From Gemmataceae bacterium (GTDB lineage: Bacteria; Planctomycetota; Planctomycetia; Gemmatales; Gemmataceae), in the NCBI GenBank assembly GCA_025055795.1, contig JANWVV010000017.1, forward strand, positions 1-64,000: a stretch of 64,000 bases of DNA, in the 5' to 3' direction. Position numbers and translations under genes: made by a program. Of the stretch, positions 51,078 to 60,524 are shown in pieces. The stretch's first letter is position 1, and each line of letters begins with the position of its first letter. The notes below the pieces were generated by a model. It saw nothing but the letters and a program-made list of their open reading frames with translations. It did not search any database and was not told the origin of the DNA.

Positions 51078-51536
51078 TCAAGGGACGTCGGGCAGCGGGG
51101 GAATCTGTTCGGACACAACTTCACTACCGTTAAGCCGCTGGCGGATCTCGGCGGGGATCTCTACAGCTTCCAGTCGATCTGGCCCCATCGCCCGGCAGAA
51201 TACGGCTGTAATGCGGCCTACAGCAATCGTCTGACCCTGCTCATTGCTGAAGTCGAAACGATAACGTACGGACTTCTGGCCGACGTTTTCTACGGTCACC
51301 GTAATCGTGAGCAGGTCCTCGAAGCGAGCCGGTTTGAGATACTCGCAGGCCACGGCCACACGGGGGAACCCCCAGCGGCCGCCAGCGTCACGCCAACTGA
51401 CGGTCAGCCCTAGTGACCGCAAAAACTCCGTCTCCGCTGATTCCATGTAGCGGAAAAAATTGGCAAAATGCATGATACCGGCCATATCGGTATCACCGAA
51501 CTCGACGCGTCGCTGCGTGGTATAAGTGCGACTCAT
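51078..51536 (-). CDS. Hotdog-fold acyl-CoA thioesterase (4HBT family)
   Basis: MSRTYTTQRRVEFGDTDMAGIMHFANFFRYMESAETEFLRSLGL. Start 51536 internal to the track ORF. Confidence 0.88.
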   Translation of the reverse strand: MSRTYTTQRRVEFGDTDMAGIMHFANFFRYMESAETEFLRSLGLTVSWRDAGGRWGFPRVAVACEYLKPARFEDLLTITVTVENVGQKSVRYRFDFSNEQGQTIAVGRITAVFCRAMGPDRLEAVEIPAEIRQRLNGSEVVSEQIPPLPDVP

Positions 51537-51697
51537 AACGTTATCGAACTCTTCTGCCCAAGCATCCCCTCTGTGTAGGCGCCACTTGGCCATGCGGAAC
51601 GGTTTATTCGGTGTCATGCAAACCACAGTCGTGGCGGCTGACGGAGGGGTAATTCGTCCATCCTTGCTGGTGTCTGTGGTCAAGGCTACTTCTGGCC

Positions 51698-53005
51698 TTA
51701 TGCTGGCAGTGTAGAGGTACAGCAACAATCTTCCAGCACCTTCAGGGTCTGCTGGGCCATGCGTTCGGCATGGAAGTAGCGTTGTACGGCGGCGGCACCG
51801 GCCTGGGCCAGCCGTTCCCGCTGGTCGGGATCCAGAAGTAGTTGGGCGATGGTTTGTGCCAAGGCGGCGGACTGCCCGGGCGGTACCAGAACGCCTCCAC
51901 CGCTGAGCTCGATCAGCTCCGGAAAGGCACCATGGGCCGGTTGCACAGCCGGTACACCATTGGCCCAGGCCTCCAGCAAGTACAGTCCTTTCGGCTCGCG
52001 ATAGACCGTGGGAACGCAGAACAGATCCAACGACTGGAGAAAATGCAACTTGTCGGCATGGTTGGGGCAGTCGACGTGCTCGATATCGGCGGCCAGACCT
52101 GCCTGCAGCAGCCGCTGCCAGTGGTGCTGGAAGTAATCGCGGTCACCGGCACCGAGATACCCACCGACTTTCAAACGGACGCGTGGGAGGTCTGTCCGCT
52201 GGCGGAGAAGCAGATAGGCGTCGACCAGTTGATGCCATCCTTTGTCCGGACAAATACGGGCAAAATAGCCAATGGTATAGGGTGGCTCCCGTCGTACAGG
52301 CCGGGGTCCGCTACAGCCCTGCAAGTTGATTCCTGGATGGACCACATGGATATTGGAACGTTCCAGCCCGAGATACTCTGCCATGTAGTCGGCATAGTAG
52401 CGGCTGGTAGCAATGAAGGCCGATGCCTCGGCGCAGTTGGCCCGGATCAGGTCCAGACAAACGGTCCGATGTTCCGGCAGCAAAGCATCCAGAAAAATGT
52501 CGTCCCCCTGGAGGGTCACGACGAGGGGAACCTGCAGCCAGCGGCGAATCGCAGGCAACAAGCCCGAGAGCAAGGCGTTGCTGAGCACGACGACATCGGG
52601 TCGCCATTCCACAGCCAACCACTGGGCCAGTTCATTCATCTCCTTGGCTTGGTTTCCTGCAGGACCGCGGAGCATCGAGATGGTCAGTTCGCCCAGCTCA
52701 CGGTACGGGGTACGGCTAGCGAAATGTGACACAGCTCGGAGCAGCCAGCGGCTGCTCAGCATGCGATCCAGCCAGCGGGGCGTACGACGAAACACCGCAT
52801 ACTTCTGCTCCAGATAGACGTTGATGCCGCCCAGAAAAATGCGGGGCAGGCTGACGTCTTGTTCATCGGTCCGCAGCGGTGTATAGGTCGGAATGAGCAC
52901 AGCGTCCTGGCCGGCACGTTGCAGGGCCGCTACCAGGGTGTTGTCCTTCAGGCAGCTGCCGCAAAACATCCCCGCTGCCCCGGCAGTGACGTAGGCAATC
53001 CGCAT
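51698..53005 (-). CDS. Glycosyltransferase family 4
   Basis: MRIAYVTAGAAGMFCGSCLKDNTLVAALQRAGQDAVLIPTYTPL...IGYFARICPDKGWHQLVDAYLLL...YREPKGLYLLEAWANGVPAVQPAHGAFPELIE. Confidence 0.9.
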   Translation of the reverse strand: MRIAYVTAGAAGMFCGSCLKDNTLVAALQRAGQDAVLIPTYTPLRTDEQDVSLPRIFLGGINVYLEQKYAVFRRTPRWLDRMLSSRWLLRAVSHFASRTPYRELGELTISMLRGPAGNQAKEMNELAQWLAVEWRPDVVVLSNALLSGLLPAIRRWLQVPLVVTLQGDDIFLDALLPEHRTVCLDLIRANCAEASAFIATSRYYADYMAEYLGLERSNIHVVHPGINLQGCSGPRPVRREPPYTIGYFARICPDKGWHQLVDAYLLLRQRTDLPRVRLKVGGYLGAGDRDYFQHHWQRLLQAGLAADIEHVDCPNHADKLHFLQSLDLFCVPTVYREPKGLYLLEAWANGVPAVQPAHGAFPELIELSGGGVLVPPGQSAALAQTIAQLLLDPDQRERLAQAGAAAVQRYFHAERMAQQTLKVLEDCCCTSTLPA

Positions 53006-53199
53006 GGTCGCCCGTCCTTTCTACCGCGGTCGTTGTATCACACTCCATTACAAGTGATGAGCTTATCCCTGCACTGCCCTGTTGTCCCGATCTTTTCTTT
53101 ATTCGTAGTACCGGTACAAGTATGCGAAACAATCGACCCTGTTCTGCAGGCTGCCAATGCCTCCGTATCGGTTCAGAATGAGGAATCTTGCAAGTTTGC

Positions 53200-54210
53200 C
53201 TAATATTGCAGCACCAGACGGGGCGGGGGTAAGGTACCGCGCTGCTGCAGCAGTGTGTCTACCACCAAGCTCAGCAAGGCCAGCAAGACCGCAAGCACAC
53301 CGAGCCGTTGCCAGAGCGTGTATTCCAGGTTGTAACGACGGAGTTCCTGTTCCATGCGATAGTGCACAATGGCTTGTTTGTCGGAGTTATCACCGGCCTC
53401 GCGCATCTCATCAGCAAACTGCTGCACAATTGCGGCGTGAACCGCCCGTTCCATTCCCAAGCCGTAAAGTGTCTGGCTGACCAGCAAAAATGCGGTGATA
53501 GTAACCAGAGCCAGGAGAATCCAGCGGCGATACGGCCAGAAACGAGCCAACGGCGGTACCTGATGCCAATCCACAACTTTCAGACTGCGATCCGCCCAAG
53601 CCAGCAGAGTGGCCAATACCAGAGTCGTCAAGGCTGGTAACAACAACCCCCAATCGCTGTGCAGGTGATCGAGCCAACGCAGATTCCAACGAGTGGCCTC
53701 AGCCAGGGAATAGTTGGTCGAGACAGTGCCAACCAGCGCGCTCCATGGCGTCTGCCGATACACAGCCGCTCCACCAACGAACATCCCCACCCAGGGGAAG
53801 AAAGTACACAATAAGGCCAAGGTGAGTAACACAGCGGGTGCCCATGCCACTACGGTGGGTGACAACGTGATGCTGATCGCATGGGCGTAGCCACCTTCTG
53901 GCAAAGGAGGCGATGGCAGACGGGTTCCGCTAGCCGATGCGGAATCGGTGCGGTTGACACCCGAAGAAAAGGAAGCGGCCCCCGCTGGTGGTGCTACTAA
54001 CGGTGGTGCAATGGCCGCCGCTGAAGCCGGCCGGCTAGTTACATCCGTCGACTTCGACCCAGCACTCGATCCCGAGCTACTCCCTAGCACTTCCGGTTCG
54101 TAACGCGTTGGAGCAGCAAACTCATGCCGACACAACGGGCACCGGACCTTACCATCCGTAACCTCTGTCATCTCCACCAAACTATGACAACTCGGACACA
54201 TCAGGAGCAT
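53200..54210 (-). CDS. Zinc-ribbon multi-pass membrane protein, unknown function
   Basis: N-terminal MCPSCHSLVEMTEVTDGKVRCPLCRHEFAAP (two CxxC), then at least 4 hydrophobic segments. Confidence 0.7.
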   Translation of the reverse strand: MLLMCPSCHSLVEMTEVTDGKVRCPLCRHEFAAPTRYEPEVLGSSSGSSAGSKSTDVTSRPASAAAIAPPLVAPPAGAASFSSGVNRTDSASASGTRLPSPPLPEGGYAHAISITLSPTVVAWAPAVLLTLALLCTFFPWVGMFVGGAAVYRQTPWSALVGTVSTNYSLAEATRWNLRWLDHLHSDWGLLLPALTTLVLATLLAWADRSLKVVDWHQVPPLARFWPYRRWILLALVTITAFLLVSQTLYGLGMERAVHAAIVQQFADEMREAGDNSDKQAIVHYRMEQELRRYNLEYTLWQRLGVLAVLLALLSLVVDTLLQQRGTLPPPRLVLQY

Positions 54211-54800
54211 GATTACCTCGTCCTCCAGATTCGGTACGGCTCAAACCCACAACGGACTCCTTACGACATCGACATACTTCACTCCCCCAACCTGTCCACT
54301 ACCCTTCAGGATCTTATTGCTTTTCAGCCATCGTCCCTTTCCGCGTTGTAAATGTGTACTAGAGTTTACTGTGTACATAAATTTTACAGAACCGTTTCCC
54401 TTTCCACAAGCCCAGTCTCCTTTGCCGCGTGTGCACCAGTTCACTAAATACTTCCGGCTTCGAATTGCGGTTTGCCATCGCTTTTTTAGGAAAAACGTGC
54501 GGGGATTCTTTACGTCCACGCAACAGCGAGCCCGCCCATCAAACTATTTTGGGGATGTATCATCTCCCGATATCCAAAATCCGAGGCCTTGCTTGAAGAA
54601 AGGCACGGCATCGACTACTCATACTCGCGGGAAAACATAGCCCGTCCACGAGATGATCAACCTCTGCGAACACTGGCTAGCAGATTTCGAGATGGAAAGA
54701 ACTGATTGGAAGCCTCGCGACACAACCATCAACTGAGTAATGTTTTGCCAGGTTACTGGTTGTCCGTCCACCGGCTGGGACAAACGTGTGACGCTTTTTG

Positions 54801-55415
54801 CTACTGCGGCTGCGACTGGTCGGTGCTGATCATCCGACGCAGGCGTTCACAGGCCGACACCCAACGTCGGCGGACCGTTCGCACACTGACATTAAACAGT
54901 TCGGCGATCTCCTGTTGTTTCCAGCCATGATAGAAGATCAGGCCAACCACTTCGCGTTCTTCCAGAGGGAGGTTGTCGACTGCTTCATGGAAGCGGACCC
55001 ATAGATCGAAATCTTCCAGACAGCGGTACAACGAGTCGGGGGACACCGGCTCGGGCAGCATTGCGCGGTGTGTGAGGGAACTGGACGAGATTGCTGTGAT
55101 CCGCCGTCGGGCCTGACGAGCTAAATCAATCATTTCGCGCCGCATGTGGACGGCGGCCAGGTTGAAAAAGTCCCGGGTAGTTGCTGGCCGGATGGTTTGC
55201 AAGGTCCGGACAAATCGTACGACGCTGTTTTGCAATAAGTCATCACTGTCAATCAGGGGACGAATGTTGGGGAAACTCCGCAGCATACGTGAGGCCAGTT
55301 GTTCCAACCGGCGGAACACCCGTCGCAGTAATTCATTGAGTGCAGCTTGTTCTCCCGCACGCCACCGGCAGAGGTAATCCTGCAGTACGGCTGTCGAAAA
55401 CTCGGTCTCCTCCAT
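54801..55415 (-). CDS. ECF-like RNA polymerase sigma factor
   Basis: LRRVFRRLEQLASRMLRSFPNIRPLIDSDDLLQNSVVRFVRTL (region 2); LPLEEREVVGLIFYHGWKQQEIAELFNVSVRTVRRRWVSACERL (region 4). Start 55415. Confidence 0.9.
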   Translation of the reverse strand: MEETEFSTAVLQDYLCRWRAGEQAALNELLRRVFRRLEQLASRMLRSFPNIRPLIDSDDLLQNSVVRFVRTLQTIRPATTRDFFNLAAVHMRREMIDLARQARRRITAISSSSLTHRAMLPEPVSPDSLYRCLEDFDLWVRFHEAVDNLPLEEREVVGLIFYHGWKQQEIAELFNVSVRTVRRRWVSACERLRRMISTDQSQPQ

Positions 55416-55811
55416 TAGTCCCCCCTCCGCACAGCCTCGGGACACCACGGCCGACCAGTCTTCGTCACGTTCCCATGCTAGTCCATTTTCTATGAATCGC
55501 AAGACAAAAATCAAACAGGACATTATTTTAAGAAATTCATACACATGTTTATCTACGATATAAGACAATCAAAGCTGTAAAATTATCACTCGACTTAGAC
55601 GGGAAAGGAGTCTTCCGTGGTTGTGGCGGGCAGAGCTTGTTCCCCTTCTCTTCGTACGAAGGCAACTTGTAGGAACAACGATGCGATTGATTGAATGCGC
55701 TGACAAGTGGGAAAAGTAAAAGTGGCGTCGGGAAGTGTTTTGCCCCCTCTGTCTCAGCATCAATCTCGCTTAGGGAAAGATCACGACGGAGTTATCTCGT
55801 GTAGGTGATAA

Positions 55812-56825
55812 TTAGAGCATTCGTGCAGGGTCTGATGACGTGAGACGGTCTATCTCCTCTGACGTTTCAAAGGGTTTGAGAGCTTCGGGGAGATAATCGA
55901 GCAGATCAGGGGCAGTCAGGGCGGTTTGACCTAGCTGAGCAGCGGCCAGGTCGCCGGCGCGGCCGTGGACAAAGGCTCCTAGCACCGCGGCATCGAAAGG
56001 GGTCAGTCCTTGGGCGATGAACGCAGCGATGATCCCTGTCAGGACGTCACCACTGCCGCCGGTGGCCATGCCGGGATTACCCGTCGTGTTGCAATACAGA
56101 CGCTGGCCGTCACAGACCAGGGTACCGGCCCCTTTCAGCAGCACCACTTGCGGCCAGCGGTGGGTGAATTCCACCACCTGCTGCCGGCGTTCTTCGGGAC
56201 TTTGGGGCTTGGGCCAGCCGGTCAGACGGGCAAATTCCCCTGGATGCGGTGTCAGCACAGCCGCTCGGTGAACTGTCAAGGGATAATCGACGTACGGGGA
56301 TAAGGCAAACAAGGCATCGGCATCGACGACCAGCGGCCGTTGCTGGGGCAATAGTGCCAGCAAGCGGCGGATAAAACTAATAGTATCGGGTCGACGGCCC
56401 AGCCCAGGACCTATCGCGACGACGTCCACGTCTGTCGCCACCTCGGCCACCACCCGTTCAGCGGCGTCTGCCGCATAGGTTCCTTCACTGGTCAGAGGTA
56501 TGCCCCAGGTGGTGTAGGCGGCATAAGCAGTGGCAATTACATCCCACACATCGGCCGGACAGGCGACCCGTACCAGTCCAGCGCCACCACGCAGAGCTGC
56601 CCGCCCCGTCAGGACAGCCGCTCCTGCCATACCCCGACTACCGGCCACCACCAGGACTGTACCGAATGTCCCTTTGTGTCCCTCACGTGGGCGCCGAGGC
56701 AGCCGGGGAAGGCTTTCTACTGACTGTACCGCTTGCTCTAACGGCACGTTTTCCGTCTCTCCTTGCAGCGACTGCCAACGTCTCCATGCCGCGAGCTTAT
56801 TTACTATCGCTGGCACGGACCACAA
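55812..56825 (-). CDS. nnrD: ADP-dependent NAD(P)H-hydrate dehydratase (stand-alone)
   Basis: HKGTFGTVLVVAGSRGMAGAAVLTGRAALRGGAGLVRVACP...VVDADALFAL...LTPHPGEFARLTG...TTGNPGMATGGSGDVLTGIIAAFIAQG. Confidence 0.92.
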   Translation of the reverse strand: MWSVPAIVNKLAAWRRWQSLQGETENVPLEQAVQSVESLPRLPRRPREGHKGTFGTVLVVAGSRGMAGAAVLTGRAALRGGAGLVRVACPADVWDVIATAYAAYTTWGIPLTSEGTYAADAAERVVAEVATDVDVVAIGPGLGRRPDTISFIRRLLALLPQQRPLVVDADALFALSPYVDYPLTVHRAAVLTPHPGEFARLTGWPKPQSPEERRQQVVEFTHRWPQVVLLKGAGTLVCDGQRLYCNTTGNPGMATGGSGDVLTGIIAAFIAQGLTPFDAAVLGAFVHGRAGDLAAAQLGQTALTAPDLLDYLPEALKPFETSEEIDRLTSSDPARML

Positions 56826-57957
56826 CGTCGGCTCCCCCTACCTGTGCTGGCCAGATCAGAAGCTGTTCGCTCTCACTTCCCAATCGCCACCGCACTTGCG
56901 GTCCGACCCATACCGGTAGCTGTGAACGGGCCGGCAAATCTACCGCTCGCCCCTCAATGCTCAGTCGCAACGGTTGGTCGGTGTAGTTAAGGAAGCGCAA
57001 CAGACGATAACCATCGGGTGTCGGAGGAACCGACCAGTGCTGCACACGCACCTGCAGGCGTATCCCTGAAGTGAGCGATGTCTCTTTTTGTTCGTGGGTG
57101 ACTTGTGCTGGTCGATAACGGGAAGTGGCGGGAGCCGCCAGACTGCCACTACTTGGAGGGAGAGGTGGTGGAGGCACTACTGGGGGAATTTCCGGCGGCA
57201 ACGTCAGAGGGGGCAATGGTTCCTGGCCCGTCTTTGGCGGCCCAGCAGGAGCAGGAAGAGGTACCTGCGGGGGTGGAATGTAGTCGTTTGCTTGTTTCTG
57301 ATCATCCGCAGGTTGGGGTGCGCTCTGAGACCCGCGGGGAGAGGAAGGCGTTCCTGGCAACACTAAGGGAGGCAGTGGCGTCTGTGCCGCTTGATTCGCT
57401 GCTGGTTGCAGGCCTCCTGAAGGTGGAGCGAGCGGCGCTAAAGGTGCGGACATTCCCCCCGGTCGTTGTTCGGCCATGCCGGTGCCGTCCGTGTTCAAAG
57501 GGGATAGGTTGGGGGCCATCCGCTGGGGATCAGGGGTCGTTTTTACGGTCCCTTCCCGGCTTGCAGACGGCTGGGTGCCCGCCTGCTCTGTCTGATGAAT
57601 GGTCGGTTGGTGTCCTGTTCCCGTCTCGGCATGTGGGTTTGATCTGTCCTTGGAGCCAATGCGGGAGACCGGGCTATCGGATGACGAAGCTGGGCGGGGA
57701 GCCGTCTGGATGTCCACTTGCGGCGTACGCAGCGGTGGCGCGGCGGCAAGCGGCACCACCCAGATGACCTGCGGCGGCCCCACCATAGGCACCCCTATCC
57801 GTTCCCTCCAGCTCCACGGGCTGATAATAACTGGCGGTGAAACTATGCCCGGCCCGACTGGGTAAACATAGGGATATAACCCGCATGATTGTGCCTGCAG
57901 GGAGGAAGTGCCCATGCCTAATCCGGCCACCATTGCCCACACCAGATGCCGTCCCAT
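56797..57957 (-). CDS. Secreted Pro-rich hypothetical protein
   Basis: MGRHLVWAMVAGLGMGTSSLQAQSCGLYPYVYPVGPG signal-like N-terminus; Pro-rich centre; C-terminal SGIRLQVRVQHWSVPPTPDGYRLLRFLNYTDQPLRLSIEGRAVDLPARSQLPVWVG. 29-bp overlap with nnrD. Confidence 0.65.
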   Translation of the reverse strand: MGRHLVWAMVAGLGMGTSSLQAQSCGLYPYVYPVGPGIVSPPVIISPWSWRERIGVPMVGPPQVIWVVPLAAAPPLRTPQVDIQTAPRPASSSDSPVSRIGSKDRSNPHAETGTGHQPTIHQTEQAGTQPSASREGTVKTTPDPQRMAPNLSPLNTDGTGMAEQRPGGMSAPLAPLAPPSGGLQPAANQAAQTPLPPLVLPGTPSSPRGSQSAPQPADDQKQANDYIPPPQVPLPAPAGPPKTGQEPLPPLTLPPEIPPVVPPPPLPPSSGSLAAPATSRYRPAQVTHEQKETSLTSGIRLQVRVQHWSVPPTPDGYRLLRFLNYTDQPLRLSIEGRAVDLPARSQLPVWVGPQVRWRLGSESEQLLIWPAQVGGADVVVRASDSK

Positions 57958-59491
57958 GGCCTGCTGCCTCCTGCGTGGTGGTTGGACACTCACATACTAT
58001 TGTCTAACTGTTGTAAAGCAGAGGCTAATATCAAGACAAGGGGAATCCGGCTGGCCTCACCCATTCGCAGGCCGAAGCGGATGGTGGGCACCAGGCATAA
58101 GTGTGGTTATTGTGTTGATGGTGCCTACCTTGGCGGTCGCTCAGGTAGAGCGGTATGAGTTAGGCCGCCGCCTGCGGTTGTTTGAGGCGGCTTGGGAGAA
58201 ATGGGATTGTCATGAAGCCCGTCAACGGGCCTTGCCCTTGCTGCGACCGCTGACGGGTCAATTCTTCTCCTTTCGTTTCGCTGAGGCGGGCCGCACGTTG
58301 GATCGGGCCACATTTGCATTGCAGGCCGCCGATGGACCTCCAGCGGGACGGCGCTGGGCAGCCGCGCTACAAATCGTTCCGCAATCCCGTTTGCTGGACG
58401 AAACGACCACCGAGCTGATCGTTACCGTTCAACCCTTCTACCAGCCCGACGTGCCCTTACCGCCGAACGCCCGCCTGCGGCTGTGGTTTACTAATCAATC
58501 CACGGTCAGCGTGACCGTGCAGACCTGGCCGGTGACGGTTCGCGTTCCGTTACCTCCGTTGAATGACCACACGGGCCTGGATCGCCGACTTTATGTACTT
58601 TTGGACGTGCGGGGGAACCTGGAGCCAGCCTCCGTCGGCATTTCCCAGGTCCGGCATCTGCGGGCCCGCCTGGAGCGGCTCAAGGCCGCCTGTGACAAAT
58701 TGCCCCGGCATTGCGAACTGGAAGCGGCGACCATTCGTACCCGTCTGCAGGCCTGGCAGGCCGCCTTGCAGGGCGAAACACCCATCACCGACTTTCCCTA
58801 CGCCCTGTGGCTGGACAACGCCGAACTGATGGCCGCGGGCCGACCATTTTTTACTCCGGAACGCCAAGGACAATTTTGGATTACCCTTCCCACCGGCTCC
58901 GCAGGCAGTGTGCCCTGCCGATTATTCGTTCCCAAGGGTCTGCAGAAGCACCAGCCGGTACCCCTGGTCGTCGCCCTGCATGGTGCCGGTGTGGACGAAA
59001 ACATGTTTTTCGACAGCTACGGTGCTGGTCAGATCGTGCGGGAATGTCAGCAACGCGGCTGGATGCTCTTGTCCCCCCGGGCGGGCTTGCTGGGACCACC
59101 TCCCGTCCCCCAGTTGATCGATACTTTAGCGCAACGTTACCCGATTGACCGCAAACGGGTCTTTCTGGTTGGTCACTCCATGGGAGCCGCCCACGCCATG
59201 GCCGTGGCCCTGCGTCAACCGGATGCCTACACAGCCGTAGCTGCTCTCGGCGGCGCCCCCCGCATTGCCCAAGTGCAAGCCCTGCAACGCCTCCCCTTTT
59301 TCCTGGCCGTTGGCACACACGACTCCCTGGCCATCAACGGAGCCCGTAAACTCCATCAACAACTGACCACTGCTCAACTTCCGCACTACCACTACCGCGA
59401 ATATCCCGAACTGGAGCACCTCCTCATCGTCCGCCAGGCATTGCCCGATGTGTTTGCCTTTTTTGACAAATTCGTCAAGCCGACCCCCTAA
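57956..59491 (+). CDS. Secreted alpha/beta-hydrolase (PHB-depolymerase/esterase-like)
   Basis: PVPLVVALHGAGVDENMFFDSYGAGQIVRECQQRGWMLLSPRAG...RVFLVGHSMGAAHAMAVALRQPDAYTAVAALGG; GHSMG nucleophile elbow. Exact start uncertain (57908, 57956 or later). Confidence 0.85.
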   Translation: MACCLLRGGWTLTYYCLTVVKQRLISRQGESGWPHPFAGRSGWWAPGISVVIVLMVPTLAVAQVERYELGRRLRLFEAAWEKWDCHEARQRALPLLRPLTGQFFSFRFAEAGRTLDRATFALQAADGPPAGRRWAAALQIVPQSRLLDETTTELIVTVQPFYQPDVPLPPNARLRLWFTNQSTVSVTVQTWPVTVRVPLPPLNDHTGLDRRLYVLLDVRGNLEPASVGISQVRHLRARLERLKAACDKLPRHCELEAATIRTRLQAWQAALQGETPITDFPYALWLDNAELMAAGRPFFTPERQGQFWITLPTGSAGSVPCRLFVPKGLQKHQPVPLVVALHGAGVDENMFFDSYGAGQIVRECQQRGWMLLSPRAGLLGPPPVPQLIDTLAQRYPIDRKRVFLVGHSMGAAHAMAVALRQPDAYTAVAALGGAPRIAQVQALQRLPFFLAVGTHDSLAINGARKLHQQLTTAQLPHYHYREYPELEHLLIVRQALPDVFAFFDKFVKPTP

Positions 59492-59921
59492 GCCACCTGA
59501 CGTCTGCTCCGCGACACGCCCTGCCGGATTTTTACCGCTGTTGAACCAACATGATGACCGGATCTCAACCCGTGTCTCCAAGGATTTGGGTCGATGAGAG
59601 AATTTTGATCCCACCTAATCCTAAGCTTGTTCAGATAATTTAATGCATCAAGATGGTATAGTTTCACAATCAGGCATTACAGACTTCATTAAGGGAGTGT
59701 TTGTTATTCATCCCATCGTTTAGCTCATGTTGGCCCATTGCGACTTGGAATTGCGAAAGAGATGACACGACCAGACACATTCCTTCAGCTGCGCATAGGA
59801 ATATTTCGGATTAGCCTTGACCAACGAGCCAGAACATCCAGTACACACCCGTTGCGCAGCCGAGGGAGGGTAGCTCAGCATCGAGCCGGAGCCCAACTTC
59901 GTGCCATAAGGCCCCTTAGAG

Positions 59922-60143
59922 TTAGATAATACCGCCATGGATGCGATCCGGCGTCAGGTGGCTGGGCTGATCGTTGAACCAGAAGCGTCGCCATTCCCCT
60001 TCGATCTGCCGCAAATCTTCCGATTGGTACAGCAGTTGCTGCATCCGTGTGTTCGGATCACTGGAATATTGATTGAGGATGCAACCGGTGGGCAGCGTCA
60101 CCGTCAGGGCCGTTCCCCCCAACAACAGCAGTTTACGGACCAT
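59922..60143 (-). CDS. Small putative lipoprotein
   Basis: MVRKLLLLGGTALTVTLPTGCILNQYSSDPNTRMQQLLYQSEDLRQIEGEWRRFWFNDQPSHLTPDRIHGGII; lipobox-like LPTGC. Confidence 0.65.
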   Translation of the reverse strand: MVRKLLLLGGTALTVTLPTGCILNQYSSDPNTRMQQLLYQSEDLRQIEGEWRRFWFNDQPSHLTPDRIHGGII

Positions 60144-60524
60144 ACCACCCTCCATGTGTTCGGCTGGCGCCCACTGGCCGAGCGTACCGCTGATGGTTCC
60201 CCCGCGACCATCCACACGGTACGGTTGGCACATTTCCCATTATCGGCACGTACCAGCCCCGGCTTGAATCGATTCTGATGGGTTTATTGATTCGGCTTGG
60301 CAATCCTGATACAGCGGGAAAATTGGCCGTAGCGTCGATTGTTTGGTGTGCTTATGAATATGCTCAGATTAAAACTTTCCAAAGCCGGAGCATTACCGTC
60401 TGAAGAGCAACAACAAATAGCAGTGGGTAAGAGAAACTAAATCACGTTCTAGTATAGACACAGGCGGTACAAGAGGGAAAAAGCGAAAAGGCGCACTCAC
60501 GCAAAGATACGCTAAATTAGGCAT

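Noticed and set aside
51842-52729. 295-aa plus-strand ORF opposite the GT4 gene
   Set aside because: Antisense shadow of the well-supported glycosyltransferase at 51698-53005.
59720-59938. 72-aa minus-strand ORF overlapping the small lipoprotein
   Set aside because: No signal peptide or known motif; overlaps a better candidate. Could be real but cannot be supported.
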